From Lactobacillus amylovorus DSM 20531 (GTDB lineage: Bacteria > Bacillota > Bacilli > Lactobacillales > Lactobacillaceae), in assembly GCF_002706375.1 (NCBI RefSeq), contig NZ_CP017706.1, positions 930,001 through 994,000 of the forward strand: a stretch of DNA of 64,000 nt. Direction: 5' to 3'. The notes beneath the pieces were generated by a model. The model was not told the origin of the DNA, did no database searches, and saw nothing but the letters and a program-made list of their open reading frames with translations. This document shows positions 44,281 to 52,788 of this stretch, in pieces. Numbering within the stretch: position 1 is the first letter of the stretch; every line of letters starts with the position of its first letter. A program made the position numbers and the translations under genes.

Positions 44281-44309
44281 ATTATAAGCTAAACACTTGT
44301 AATAGCCAA
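44281..44309 (-). promoter_or_regulatory. Promoter of the asnB/D-Asp ligase operon
   Basis: On the minus strand TTGGCT (44304-44309) and TATAAT (44281-44286) are separated by exactly 17 bases. The start would fall near 44274, leaving a leader of about 60 bases. Confidence 0.75.
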
Positions 44310-44329
44310 ATAGCTTTACTCTTCTTTAA

Positions 44330-45727
44330 CTAAATAAAATATACTCGCCGTCTTGCGGCAGCGCCATAGCCAAAGACTTGAATGCGGTGGCGTTTCAAAT
44401 CAACGTTAACGATATAACCGGCCGCTTCATTGCTGTGGTCGATCTGCCGCTTCAAGTTCTTATTGAATTTGGTTGTTAAAGAATGTTTTGGCCCCATTAA
44501 GGCTGAGCAATTAAACAGAATATATTGGATACCATTGATGCGATATTGATCTTCGCGGTGACGGTGACCGCAGAAGTAGGCAATGATGCGCGCATTCTTT
44601 ACGTGCGTGAAGTCGAAGTCATTGGACAAACGGAATTCTGCTGGTTCACCATCGCTAGCATGCATGCGGCCCTTTTCTCTTTGATTAAAGGCAACGAGCA
44701 ATTCATGCAAAGATCTACCGTTATATTTAAGGGCGTTACTGCCCTTGCGGTTAATTGGGTTGGCATGGCTCATGAAGATAATCTTCTTGTTTGATGATCT
44801 AGTCAGAATTTCGATGATCTCTTCAATTTGGTCTTCACGCACGGCCAAAGTAATCTTGGCATCGTATTTCTTTTGTCCCTTATTATTCAAAACATAAGGC
44901 AAATCCGACGTATTAACGGAAATGACGCGGATATCATCGAAGTCAAAATATGCTACACCATGTTGGCGTGAAATATAATGGATATTCTTTTGCCGGTACA
45001 TGTCAGGCCACATGATATTTTCAAACTCATTTTCTGGGAATGAAGCCTTCAAATCATGTTGCTCGTCAAACTTATCATTTTCATCGTGGTTGCCCTTAAT
45101 ATTTAAGTAAGGAAGCGTAGCAGACTTAAACGAATTGTTTAACTTGATCAGTTCGCTTTCACCAAGTATACCAGCATCAGAGCCATCGATCCAATCACCT
45201 AGGTGGGCCTTCATGTTAAGCAAACCTGATTTTTCAAGGTAAGAAAATTCTTGTACGTGCTGCAAACCATTCCAGCCGTAAAAATCGATACTATCCTTGT
45301 CTTTAAAGTGGGTATCGGTAATCACGCCGATATTCACTGAGTTTCTACCCTCACGAATATGCTTTTTTACTTCATTGGTAAAATCATCAAGATAATCTTC
45401 TACTAAATAGCGACGGCCCGTCTTTTTATTTCGGAAAGCACGAAAACGCCCCAGCTTTTCATTATATTTACGCACGTATTCTGGTGCGAGTTCTGCTGTA
45501 TTCTCAGAGCTTAAGCCTTGATGCAAAACACCATCCTTGTCTTGATAAACGGTCAAGACAAACTTCTTGCCATCAGGCGTACCATCTTCTGGTCCCACAT
45601 GGTATTCGCCAATGGTCGTGTATTTTTGCATCGGATCGAGCAAGCCCCCTCCTTTCTCGATTGCGGAACGCTTTTTTGCTCCGATGATCCTATCAACTAT
45701 CCCTTTTGTTTGTTTAAAAAGATTCAT
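44330..45727 (-). CDS. Metallophosphoesterase with an N-terminal extension
   Basis: The 465-residue cytoplasmic protein has a calcineurin-like phosphoesterase domain over about residues 145-440. The five metal motifs are in order: GVITDTHFKD (145), HLGDWIDGSD (184), IKGNHDEND (218), FMSHANP (316) and FCGHRHRED (382). The first 140 residues contain a module (FVLTVYQDKDGVLHQGLSSENTAEL, RFRAFRNKKTGRRYLVEDYLDDF in the protein) I do not recognise. The metal-binding design says it hydrolyses a phosphate mono- or diester, but the substrate is unknown. It sits 118 bases from asnB; cotranscription is doubtful as the asnB promoter lies between. Confidence 0.85.
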   Translation of the reverse strand: MNLFKQTKGIVDRIIGAKKRSAIEKGGGLLDPMQKYTTIGEYHVGPEDGTPDGKKFVLTVYQDKDGVLHQGLSSENTAELAPEYVRKYNEKLGRFRAFRNKKTGRRYLVEDYLDDFTNEVKKHIREGRNSVNIGVITDTHFKDKDSIDFYGWNGLQHVQEFSYLEKSGLLNMKAHLGDWIDGSDAGILGESELIKLNNSFKSATLPYLNIKGNHDENDKFDEQHDLKASFPENEFENIMWPDMYRQKNIHYISRQHGVAYFDFDDIRVISVNTSDLPYVLNNKGQKKYDAKITLAVREDQIEEIIEILTRSSNKKIIFMSHANPINRKGSNALKYNGRSLHELLVAFNQREKGRMHASDGEPAEFRLSNDFDFTHVKNARIIAYFCGHRHREDQYRINGIQYILFNCSALMGPKHSLTTKFNKNLKRQIDHSNEAAGYIVNVDLKRHRIQVFGYGAAARRRVYFI

Positions 45728-45746
45728 TCTTTTCGCCTCAAAGACA

Positions 45747-45777
45747 AAAAAAGCCGGCCCAATACGAACCGACTCAA
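45747..45777 (-). terminator. Hairpin between the 168-codon-frame gene and the phosphoesterase gene
   Basis: On the minus strand GAGTCGGTTCGTATTGGGCCGGC is followed by seven T. The stem contains G-T pairs and a mismatch. Confidence 0.65.
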
Positions 45778-45782
45778 ATAAA

Positions 45783-46268
45783 TTATGCGTTGTGTGCTAA
45801 AGCGTAAGCAGCAAGTCCTATTGATAATACAGCGTCTTTAGATAATACTTCTTGTAAATCCTTGGCAGCGATTGCTTGGACTGCGCCAATAACCTTCAAG
45901 CTGTACACAATAACCCGGTAATCAGTTGCTGGGTCGTATAAATCATCTTCATATGGATCTTCATGGTTGTAAGTTAAATTGATTTCGTCCTTATCAACGT
46001 AGCCGTCAACGTGGTTCGTTAAAATACGATCATGCAAATCAGTTAACTTGTTTGCCATCTTAATCAAAGTTAATTTATGATCGCTTTCTGCTTCGTAGTA
46101 TTGTTCTTCGGTCATATCGAAATAATCCTTGATCGGATTATTTAAAACGCCTAAGTTGTCGATCACCTTGTAAACAGCTTCGGCATCAAAGTCTTGTTCA
46201 CCATTCAAAATCTTGTCTTGTGATAAGGCTAAATCGTCAGCCAACATCATGGTATCTAATTTTTCCAT
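45783..46268 (-). CDS. Acidic cytoplasmic protein of unknown function
   Basis: The product is 161 residues when started at ATG 46268, which follows AAGGAGG; an ATG 21 bases earlier would place that site inside the gene. It is acidic and helical (LSQDKILNGEQDFDAEAVYKVIDNLGVLNNPIKDYFDMT) with no membrane segment or known motif. The last 40 residues (VYSLKVIGAVQAIAAKDLQEVLSKD) are more hydrophobic. It does not match a family I know. A terminator follows. Confidence 0.7.
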   Translation of the reverse strand: MEKLDTMMLADDLALSQDKILNGEQDFDAEAVYKVIDNLGVLNNPIKDYFDMTEEQYYEAESDHKLTLIKMANKLTDLHDRILTNHVDGYVDKDEINLTYNHEDPYEDDLYDPATDYRVIVYSLKVIGAVQAIAAKDLQEVLSKDAVLSIGLAAYALAHNA

Positions 46269-46418
46269 ATGATCCTCCTTAAAATTCAACCCTAATTATA
46301 ACAAAAAAAGCTATTTAGGCCCCTATTTCATGCATAAAAATAAAATTTCTTAGAAAAAAATTGGTATTTTTTGCGTAATAAATAATGTAGGGTAAAAATA
46401 TAGATTGAGGAGAAAAAT

Positions 46419-46991
46419 ATGAACGATCAAATTATTAGCCGCTGTCCATGGGGCGACGTTAAAGACAAGGCAATGCAAGAATACCATGACCACGAATGGG
46501 GCAAGCTTAATTTAGATGAGAAATATCTCTATGAGATGCTGGTGCTTGAACTTTTCCAATCAGGTTTGAGCTGGAGCACGATTTTGCATAAACGCGAGAA
46601 TTTTAGAAAAGCATTCAAAGACTTCAATGTGGAAAAAGTGGCGCAGATGACCGATTACGATGCGGGGATGCTCATGCAGGACAAGGGCATCATTCGTAAC
46701 CATTTGAAAATAAACGCCGCAATTAAAAATGCGCGAGCAATTTTAGCAGTAAGAGAAGAACATGGCAGTTTTGCCAAATACCTGCAAAATTTCATCCCTA
46801 GCCAAATCATGCATCATCCCGAAACCGTTGATGATGTCCCTGCTTCAAACGATCTTTCCAAGAAGATTTCTAAGCAAATGAAAAAAGACGGCTTCTTCTT
46901 TGTGGGGCCAGTTATCGTTTATTCATACCTGCAAGCGATCGGCTTAATCAACGATCATTTAGAGCGCTGCAATTTCAAATACCTGGCATAG
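46419..46991 (+). CDS. tag: DNA-3-methyladenine glycosylase I
   Basis: This base-excision repair enzyme removes 3-methyladenine from DNA. The 190-residue product has the family layout: RCPWGDVKDKAMQEYHDHEWGK near the start with the zinc Cys and His ligands and the base-pocket Trp, LELFQSGLSWSTILHKRENFRKAF near 45, and GFFFVGPVIVYSYLQAIGLINDH near 156. The length is normal. AGGAG lies before the ATG. It is a single gene bounded by a bidirectional terminator. Confidence 0.96.
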   Translation: MNDQIISRCPWGDVKDKAMQEYHDHEWGKLNLDEKYLYEMLVLELFQSGLSWSTILHKRENFRKAFKDFNVEKVAQMTDYDAGMLMQDKGIIRNHLKINAAIKNARAILAVREEHGSFAKYLQNFIPSQIMHHPETVDDVPASNDLSKKISKQMKKDGFFFVGPVIVYSYLQAIGLINDHLERCNFKYLA

Positions 46992-47026
46992 AAAAAAGAG
47001 CGAAGAATTATCTTCGCTCTTTTTGA
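46992..47026. terminator. Bidirectional terminator between tag and phnE
   Basis: AAGAGCGAAGAATTATCTTCGCTCTT (46996-47022) has A and T runs on both flanks and separates convergent genes. Confidence 0.92.
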
Positions 47027-47038
47027 GTTCATTAACAA

Positions 47039-47851
47039 TTAAACTAACTTCTTACGGATCCAACCTGAAATCCAGTCAATAATGACAACCATAATGATGA
47101 TACCAAGTAAGATGATACCTACACGGTCCCATTGACGATATTGAAGTGCAATGATCAATGGGTAACCGATACCACCGGCACCTACCAAACCAAGGATAGA
47201 TGCAGAACGAATTGAAACATCAAAACGGTACAAGGTGTTAGAAATCAAAGCTGGCATCAAGTTAGGCATCGTTGAAAACATGATTACGTGGAACTTAGAA
47301 CCACCGGCTGCGATCACAGCTTCGTTTGGTCCCTCTTCCAAGTTTTCAATGGCTTCTGAGAACAACTTGGCAAGCATACCAACTGAGTGGAAACCTAATG
47401 CCAAAACACCGGCTGCAGAACCAGGGCCCACGGCCTTGATGAACATCAAAGCAAGAACAATTTCAGGGAATGAACGGATAATTGCTAAAACAATTTTACC
47501 GATTCTCGAAGTGTACCAATGCTTGTGTCTAGTGTGAGCTGCCCAGAAGGCAAATGGCAATGAAATGATTGCGGAAATAAATGTACCTAAGAAAGCGATA
47601 CAAATGGTTTGCCATAATTGTGAGATCAAGTCTTCACCTGAGCCATTGTAAACATAGCTCCAGTCCGGATGGAAAATGCCGGCGAAGATCGCACCAGCAA
47701 TTTGACCAGCAGTAGCTTTAATACCACCGAAGTTAATGCCGGTACATGACCAAACGATAATTACAACAGTCGCAATCGCAATCAGCCAATGCGCTGCTTG
47801 TTTCTTACGGTCAACGGGTTTAGCGGGTAATTTTTTCATTGTAGTATCCAT
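47039..47851 (-). CDS. phnE: Phosphonate-type ABC transporter permease 2
   Basis: The 270-residue inner-membrane permease has about six transmembrane helices and the BPD_transp_1 EAA-type loop (NEAVIAAGGSKFHVIMFSTMPNLMP near 177). IGLVGAGGIGYPLIIALQYRQW-type text near 220 is characteristic of PhnE. The start shares one base with the stop of the other permease gene, so the two form a heterodimer from a coupled operon. Substrates of this family include phosphonates, phosphate and phosphite; nothing here decides between them, and no C-P lyase genes are in the window. Confidence 0.9.
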   Translation of the reverse strand: MDTTMKKLPAKPVDRKKQAAHWLIAIATVVIIVWSCTGINFGGIKATAGQIAGAIFAGIFHPDWSYVYNGSGEDLISQLWQTICIAFLGTFISAIISLPFAFWAAHTRHKHWYTSRIGKIVLAIIRSFPEIVLALMFIKAVGPGSAAGVLALGFHSVGMLAKLFSEAIENLEEGPNEAVIAAGGSKFHVIMFSTMPNLMPALISNTLYRFDVSIRSASILGLVGAGGIGYPLIIALQYRQWDRVGIILLGIIIMVVIIDWISGWIRKKLV

Positions 47852-48642
47852 TATTTCATTAACGCCTCCCGTGACTTAGATGATACATAGTCGATCAAAA
47901 CAACAACTACGATGATAACGATGATAATCGTACCAGTTTGAGCGTAATTGAAGACTTGCAAAGTTTGTTGCAAGTTAAGACCAATACCACCGGCACCGAT
48001 ATAACCAAGGACTGTTGATGCTCTGACGTTGATTTCAAATGCGTATAAAACATATGAGATGAAGTAAGTGATGATTTGTGGCATAACTGCGTAATGGATA
48101 ATTTGCAGCTTGTTTGCACCTACAGCAGTCAAAGCTTCAATTGGACCTGGATCAATGGTTTCGATTGCTTCGTAGAACAACTTAACAACCACACCAAAGG
48201 TGAAGACTGCCAAAGCCAAGATACCGGCAACTGGGCCGATACCTACGATAGCTACGAAGATCGCACCAAGAAGCAAGTCAGGAATAGTTCTGACGATATT
48301 CATAATGACACGAAGTACGCCAGTTACAGCCTTATTCTTAACAATATTACGGGCAATCAATAATGAGTAGATAAATGCAACAACAGATCCAATTACCGTA
48401 CCCAAAACAGCCATCTTGATGGTTTCAATCAACTTAGGCCAAACAACGTTCAAGTAGCTCCAGTCTGGGTGAGACATTTGCACGAAGATATCAGCAAATT
48501 GGTCCCAGTTTTCAAACAAGACGCTAATGTGCGTGTTAGTGACGTTGATTGAAATAAATAGTCCTGCAATCATGATGATTGTCCAAACCAAGTTCATGAC
48601 TTTGAACTTGCGCTTAGGCAATTGATTTATTTGTTCAGGCAT
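47851..48642 (-). CDS. phnE: Phosphonate-type ABC transporter permease 1
   Basis: This 263-residue permease pairs with the downstream one. It has about six transmembrane helices. The coupling-loop region GPIEALTAVGANKLQIIHYAVMPQ is near 164, and STVLGYIGAGGIGLNLQQTL is near 210. Its first ATG overlaps the last base of phnC. The tight phnC-phnE-phnE order is standard for the family. Confidence 0.9.
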   Translation of the reverse strand: MPEQINQLPKRKFKVMNLVWTIIMIAGLFISINVTNTHISVLFENWDQFADIFVQMSHPDWSYLNVVWPKLIETIKMAVLGTVIGSVVAFIYSLLIARNIVKNKAVTGVLRVIMNIVRTIPDLLLGAIFVAIVGIGPVAGILALAVFTFGVVVKLFYEAIETIDPGPIEALTAVGANKLQIIHYAVMPQIITYFISYVLYAFEINVRASTVLGYIGAGGIGLNLQQTLQVFNYAQTGTIIIVIIVVVVLIDYVSSKSREALMK

Positions 48643-49415
48643 TATTCTTCCTCCTCGCTGCCGTTACCACCATTGTAAATATTAGTGAAGACAGACTTAG
48701 GAGTATCTTTCATCTTGCCATCGTAAACCACTTGACCGGCACGAATACCGATTACTCGTTCACCAAATTGTTGTGCAAGTTCGATACTGTGCAAGTTAGC
48801 AACTACGGTCATGCCATATTTTTCATTAAGCATCTTCAAGTCGTTCATGACTCTCACTGAAGTCTGTGGGTCAAGTGATGCAGTTGGTTCATCGGCCAAG
48901 ATGATCTTTGGATTTTGCATAAGTACACGCGCAATCGCTACACGTTGTTGTTGACCACCTGATAACTCGTCAGCACGTGCATAAACTTTATTGGCCAAAT
49001 CAACTTGTTGCAAAGCTTCATAAGCCTTTTGTTTATCTTCTTTACTGAATAAGTTAAAAGTAGTCTTCCAAGTTGGGTAGTAAGCTACGCGGCCTACCAA
49101 AACATTGCGCAAAACGCTAGAACGTTTAACCAAGTTAAAGTTCTGGAAAATCATACCAATATCGCGACGTAATTCACGCAAATTTTTGTCCTTGGCACTT
49201 GTAATTGATTTGCCGTCAATCAAAATATCGCCTGAGGTAACATCGTGCAAACGGTTGATTGAACGCAGCAAAGTTGACTTACCAGCACCAGACAAACCAA
49301 CAACTACTACGAATTCGCCTTTATTAATAGTTAGGTTGATGTCCTTTAAACCGACAGTACCGTTGTCGTAGATCTTGGAAACATCTTTTAATTGGATCAT
49401 TGGCTTATCTGCCAT
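48642..49415 (-). CDS. phnC: Phosphonate-type ABC transporter ATPase
   Basis: This 257-residue cytoplasmic ATPase energises the permease pair. Walker [10 protein letters not shown] is near residues 38-46, the Q-loop is [20 protein letters not shown] near 88, the ABC signature is [15 protein letters not shown] near 149, Walker B is [14 protein letters not shown] near 171 and the switch His is in [10 protein letters not shown] near 205. The sequence type matches PhnC. It lies 29 bases after phnD and is coupled to the permease genes. Confidence 0.95.
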   Translation of the reverse strand: MADKPMIQLKDVSKIYDNGTVGLKDINLTINKGEFVVVVGLSGAGKSTLLRSINRLHDVTSGDILIDGKSITSAKDKNLRELRRDIGMIFQNFNLVKRSSVLRNVLVGRVAYYPTWKTTFNLFSKEDKQKAYEALQQVDLANKVYARADELSGGQQQRVAIARVLMQNPKIILADEPTASLDPQTSVRVMNDLKMLNEKYGMTVVANLHSIELAQQFGERVIGIRAGQVVYDGKMKDTPKSVFTNIYNGGNGSEEEE

Positions 49416-49444
49416 TTAATCGTTAACTCCCTTAATTTGAATTA

Positions 49445-50374
49445 TTATTTCTTAGTTGATTCAACAATCTTGTCGTATTTACGAATAATGTTGAAGTCGC
49501 TATCCTTTGCGTATGCGTAACCTTCGTGGCTATATACGCTTTCGATAACCTTCTTACCTTCCTTTGACTTACCTACAGCGATGAATGCCTTAGCAAGCTT
49601 CTTACGGAATGACTTAGACATACTTGGAATTACTGAGATAGTGTCGTTAGGAATTGGCCTAGTAAAGTAAATTGGAACAACTTGACTCATGATCTTTGGA
49701 TTGTCCTTCTTAACGATGTTACGTGCATCTTCAAAGACGAAAGCTGCATCAGTATCGCCGTTTAAGACGTTCAAAACAGCTTGGTCGTGACCAGTTACAG
49801 TAACCAACTTACAATCCTTAGTTACGTCCAAACCCTTTTGCTTAAGTTCAGCAACTGGGAATACGTAGCCAGCAGTTGAAGTTGGGTTTTGAACTGAGAT
49901 TGACTTACCCTTTAAGTCTTTCCAGTTCTTGATCTTTGAACCCTTCTTAACAAGGATTTCTGCACGGTAGCTCTTTACTAATTGGTTAGTTGCTTTACCA
50001 CCTGGTTGCTTAACGCCGTAACGTTCAGCTTGCAAAAGCAAATCAGCTGCACCTTGCTTGTGAGCTAAAACATAACCATCTGGTGGAAGGAAACCTACAT
50101 CAACTTTTTTTGATTTCATAGCTTCCACAACAGTGTTGTAGTCAGTTGACATAGAAACGTGAACAGGAATACCCAATCTCTTTGAAAGCATCTTTTCAAG
50201 AGGCTTTGCACGAGCTTGCAACTTAGTTGCGGCTTGACTTGGCACAAATTGAATAGTCAATGACTTTGGGGTATAGCCGCCCTTAGAACTATTGCTCTTG
50301 TTTGAGCAGGCAGTTGCGACTACTGCTACAAGAAGAGCAACTACTGCTACCAAGATTCTTCTAAATCTCTTCAT
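49445..50374 (-). CDS. phnD: Phosphonate-type ABC transporter substrate-binding lipoprotein
   Basis: The 309-residue product has a lipoprotein signal peptide, lipobox VVATAC with Cys near 23, so it is tethered outside the membrane. The PhnD/SsuA-like periplasmic-binding fold follows: SLTIQFVPSQAATKLQARAKPLEKML, then DVGFLPPDGYVLAHKQGAADLLLQ, and KSISVQNPTSTAGYVFPVAELKQKG. GGAGG lies 11 bases before the ATG. It is the first gene of phnDCEE. A short leader ORF and a terminator precede it, so its expression is probably set by attenuation. Confidence 0.93.
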   Translation of the reverse strand: MKRFRRILVAVVALLVAVVATACSNKSNSSKGGYTPKSLTIQFVPSQAATKLQARAKPLEKMLSKRLGIPVHVSMSTDYNTVVEAMKSKKVDVGFLPPDGYVLAHKQGAADLLLQAERYGVKQPGGKATNQLVKSYRAEILVKKGSKIKNWKDLKGKSISVQNPTSTAGYVFPVAELKQKGLDVTKDCKLVTVTGHDQAVLNVLNGDTDAAFVFEDARNIVKKDNPKIMSQVVPIYFTRPIPNDTISVIPSMSKSFRKKLAKAFIAVGKSKEGKKVIESVYSHEGYAYAKDSDFNIIRKYDKIVESTKK

Positions 50375-50433
50375 CTTAATTTATGTCCTCCATAAACATA
50401 AAAAATAGTGATAAAACAAACTACCAACGTCAC

Positions 50434-50482
50434 AAAAAAAGACTTAATTACGGGTCGCCAAAGACGATCAATAATTAAGTCT
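50434..50482 (-). terminator. Terminator/attenuator in the phnD leader
   Basis: On the minus strand GACTTAATTA (50472-50481) pairs with TAATTAAGTC (50441-50450) and is followed by seven T (50434-50440). It stands 60 bases before phnD. The 5' side of the stem begins at the stop codon of the leader ORF. Confidence 0.85.
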
Positions 50483-50576
50483 AATTGATAACGTTTCTAA
50501 TAACTAAACGAACAGAAAAAACGTCTTTTCGAGCAAAAGACACATCATTCATTACGATAAATTGTTCTGATTGCAT
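50481..50576 (-). CDS. Leader peptide ORF upstream of phnD
   Basis: A 31-codon frame (MQSEQFIVMNDVSFARKDV at its start) has an in-frame GTG two codons earlier (50582). AAGGGGGAG lies 9 to 18 bases upstream, a strong ribosome binding site. The stop TAG (50481-50483) overlaps the first base of the attenuator stem. A ribosome finishing or stalling here would cover the 5' arm of the terminator. It resembles no known peptide. It may equally be an independent small protein gene ending in its own terminator. Confidence 0.55.
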   Translation of the reverse strand: MQSEQFIVMNDVSFARKDVFSVRLVIRNVIN

Positions 50577-50627
50577 AAACACTGTCTTTCACTCCCCCTT
50601 AATACATTTCCACGTTCATTTTATAAA

Positions 50628-50657
50628 ATAATACCAGAAACATTCGTGTTCTATCAA
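50628..50657 (-). promoter_or_regulatory. Promoter of the phn leader/operon
   Basis: On the minus strand TTGATA (50652-50657) and TATTAT (50628-50633) are 18 bases apart. A start near 50621 gives a leader of about 245 bases to phnD, containing the leader ORF and attenuator. No other promoter is apparent between the attenuator and phnD. Confidence 0.65.
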
Positions 50658-50727
50658 GGTGTTTTGCAACTTTTTTCAAAAAAATAATCGCCAATGACTT
50701 TAGGATCATTTGACGATTATTCTTATA

Positions 50728-51213
50728 TTAGTTCTTTTTAATAGTTGGCTTAACTGGATTGTTGGCCATATCGGTTTTAACAATCAAAACATCAGCCAAA
50801 GCGTGTTGGTTTACGTATTCAGTAACTGAACCCATCAACATTCTTTCAACGGCGTTCAAACCTGTAGCACCCATTACGATTAAAGTATCGTGGTGGTCCT
50901 TGATGAAGTCGTAAGAAATAATTCGTTTAGGACTACCATAACGAATGTGGTAATCAACATCATCAAAGTTGAAGTTGTCATGTGCCCATTTCTTCAAGCT
51001 CTTCAAGTATTCTTCAGAGTCTTGGGTCATTTGATAAATGGTGTCGCCAGAAATCAAGGTATCTTGCATTTCACCCATAAATTGACGTGTATCGATTACG
51101 TTTAATACATCAACATGAGCGCCATCTCTTTGGCCGATTCTAACAGCCTTATCAAAAGCTCTTTCAGCTGATTCTGAACCATCTACTGGAACTAAAATGC
51201 TTTCTTTTGCCAT
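50728..51213 (-). CDS. Universal stress protein (UspA family)
   Basis: The 161-residue cytoplasmic product starts at ATG 51213, nine bases after GGAG; an ATG at 51222 is too close to that site. It has the Usp alpha/beta fold. It begins ESILVPVDGSESAERAFDKA and carries the ATP-binding G-x2-G-x9-G(S/T) element as MGATGLNAVERMLMGSVTEYV near 127. These proteins bind ATP and help survival under stress, with no fixed reaction. It is a single gene. Confidence 0.92.
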   Translation of the reverse strand: MAKESILVPVDGSESAERAFDKAVRIGQRDGAHVDVLNVIDTRQFMGEMQDTLISGDTIYQMTQDSEEYLKSLKKWAHDNFNFDDVDYHIRYGSPKRIISYDFIKDHHDTLIVMGATGLNAVERMLMGSVTEYVNQHALADVLIVKTDMANNPVKPTIKKN

Positions 51214-51291
51214 AATTTTCATCTCCTAAAAATGCATTAATACTTAATTCTTATTTTAGCATAATTTTGTAAGCCGTTACTTTCTAAATAA

Positions 51292-51320
51292 TTGTTTAGT
51301 GTGAGTTTTGTTGATAAAAT
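51292..51320 (+). promoter_or_regulatory. Promoter of the tyrosine phosphatase gene
   Basis: TTGTTT (51292-51297) and TAAAAT (51315-51320) are exactly 17 bases apart. Transcription would start near 51327, which rules out the longest reading frame and supports the TTG start at 51358. Confidence 0.72.
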
Positions 51321-51357
51321 ATTGTTCATGAATAGATTAAGGAAAGGGGAGCAATTT

Positions 51358-52161
51358 TTGACTAAAAAATTAACTAATCAATTAATCGGCGTCACCAGTG
51401 GCCGTAACTTTCGCGAACTTGGAGGCTACGAAACCATGTCTGGCAAGAAAATCAAGATGCACAAATTACTAAGAACTGGTAACTTAGCCGATTTATCACC
51501 ATTCGACAAGCAATTCTTAACTGATTACGGTGTTAAATACGATGTCGACTTCCGTAGTAAACAAGAAGTTGATAACCAACCAGACCGTGTGCTAGATGGC
51601 GTAGAATACATCTACGATCCCGTCTTTAGCGAAGACTTGACCAATTCATCCAAGAGTTTAAACGACTTAAACAAGCAAGCTCATGATGATGCAGACTTCG
51701 GTTTCAACCATATGCACTACGCATACGAAGACATGATTGAAAGTGAATCTGCCCAAAATGCTTACCGCAAGTTCTTCGACGTTTTGCTTAAAAATACTGT
51801 CGATGGCGAAAGTGTAATCTTCCACTGTACTGCTGGTAAAGACAGAACCGGTTTTGGTGCTTTACTTGCTCTTAGTGCACTTGGCGTACCATTTAGCACT
51901 ATCAAGAAAGACTACCTTTTAACCAACATCACGACTAAGGACTTCGTTGACAGCATGATCGAACATGCCCGTCAAAATGGTCGTAACGAAAATGTTTTGC
52001 AATCTATTCGTGATATCCAAAGCGTTCGTGCAGAATACCTTGACCACGCAGTCAAAGTTTTAAACGACGAATACGGCAGTATCAACGACTACTTGCGTGA
52101 TGTCATGAAGCTTTCAAGTGCCGACATCATGGAATTACGTGATATTTACTTAGAAGACTAA
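51358..52161 (+). CDS. Tyrosine/serine protein phosphatase (PTP superfamily)
   Basis: The 267-residue cytoplasmic phosphatase uses the Cys-phosphate mechanism; the P-loop FHCTAGKDRTG (C-x5-R) is near residues 157-167. The N-terminal SGRNFRELGGYETMSGKKI segment is typical of bacterial LipA/PtpB-like enzymes. I start at TTG 51358 with AAGGGGAG upstream, in agreement with the promoter. Such enzymes act on phosphoproteins or on phosphoinositides; the substrate is unknown. The gene ends three bases from the convergent EIIA gene, with no hairpin between them. Confidence 0.92.
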   Translation: MTKKLTNQLIGVTSGRNFRELGGYETMSGKKIKMHKLLRTGNLADLSPFDKQFLTDYGVKYDVDFRSKQEVDNQPDRVLDGVEYIYDPVFSEDLTNSSKSLNDLNKQAHDDADFGFNHMHYAYEDMIESESAQNAYRKFFDVLLKNTVDGESVIFHCTAGKDRTGFGALLALSALGVPFSTIKKDYLLTNITTKDFVDSMIEHARQNGRNENVLQSIRDIQSVRAEYLDHAVKVLNDEYGSINDYLRDVMKLSSADIMELRDIYLED

Positions 52162-52164
52162 TTT

Positions 52165-52668
52165 TTAGTCTTCTTTTTCTCTGTCCTCAAATTTTTGCTT
52201 CAAAAAAGCATAGATTGCATGCGGATCGGTGAAGTTAAAAACTTCGCGCAATTCATTGGCTGGCGTGTCGGCCAAAAAGTCCATAACACTGGCCAACAAT
52301 TCGGCTTGACCATCAGGATCATTGTCTAGCAGCATGAATAAAAATTTTACTTCAAGCGGTTGTTCTGGATTAATCATATTGTGAAAAACAACTGGGGTAG
52401 TCAATGAAACTGGAACAATCAGTCTGGTATTGACGAACTCCCCTTCCGTGTGCGGAATTGCGATATTAGGAATATTTTTACCCAAGGTTGAAGTGTCTAA
52501 ACCTGTAGGAAAATTGTGCTCCCGTTCAACAATGTGGGATAAAAAGTTGCCCTTTACGTAGCCTTGTTCAAGCAAGTTGTCGTAGACTTCTTTTAACACT
52601 AAATCTTGCTTAGGCTGGTCTGACACGAAGACGGCGTTAGGTGCGAAAAGTTTTTTTGAATTAGTCAT
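52165..52668 (-). CDS. PTS sugar-specific EIIA component (fructose/mannitol type)
   Basis: The 167-residue protein is a stand-alone PTS_EIIA_2 domain. The phosphorylated His is in IAIPHTEGEFV near 77. It starts at ATG 52668 after AGAGAGG; the longer frame is not supported. It accepts phosphate from HPr and would pass it to an EIIB, but no EIIB or EIIC gene lies beside it. It may serve a galactitol/fructose-type permease elsewhere or a regulatory role. Confidence 0.88.
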   Translation of the reverse strand: MTNSKKLFAPNAVFVSDQPKQDLVLKEVYDNLLEQGYVKGNFLSHIVEREHNFPTGLDTSTLGKNIPNIAIPHTEGEFVNTRLIVPVSLTTPVVFHNMINPEQPLEVKFLFMLLDNDPDGQAELLASVMDFLADTPANELREVFNFTDPHAIYAFLKQKFEDREKED

Positions 52669-52788
52669 TGAAATTTCCTCTCTAAATGTGGAATTAACAT
52701 TTTCACCATAAGTTAACAAGACGTTTTTTTCAACCAAAAAGATGATAAAGTTAACTTATATAGTTGTTTATTTTTTAGGGAGAATATC

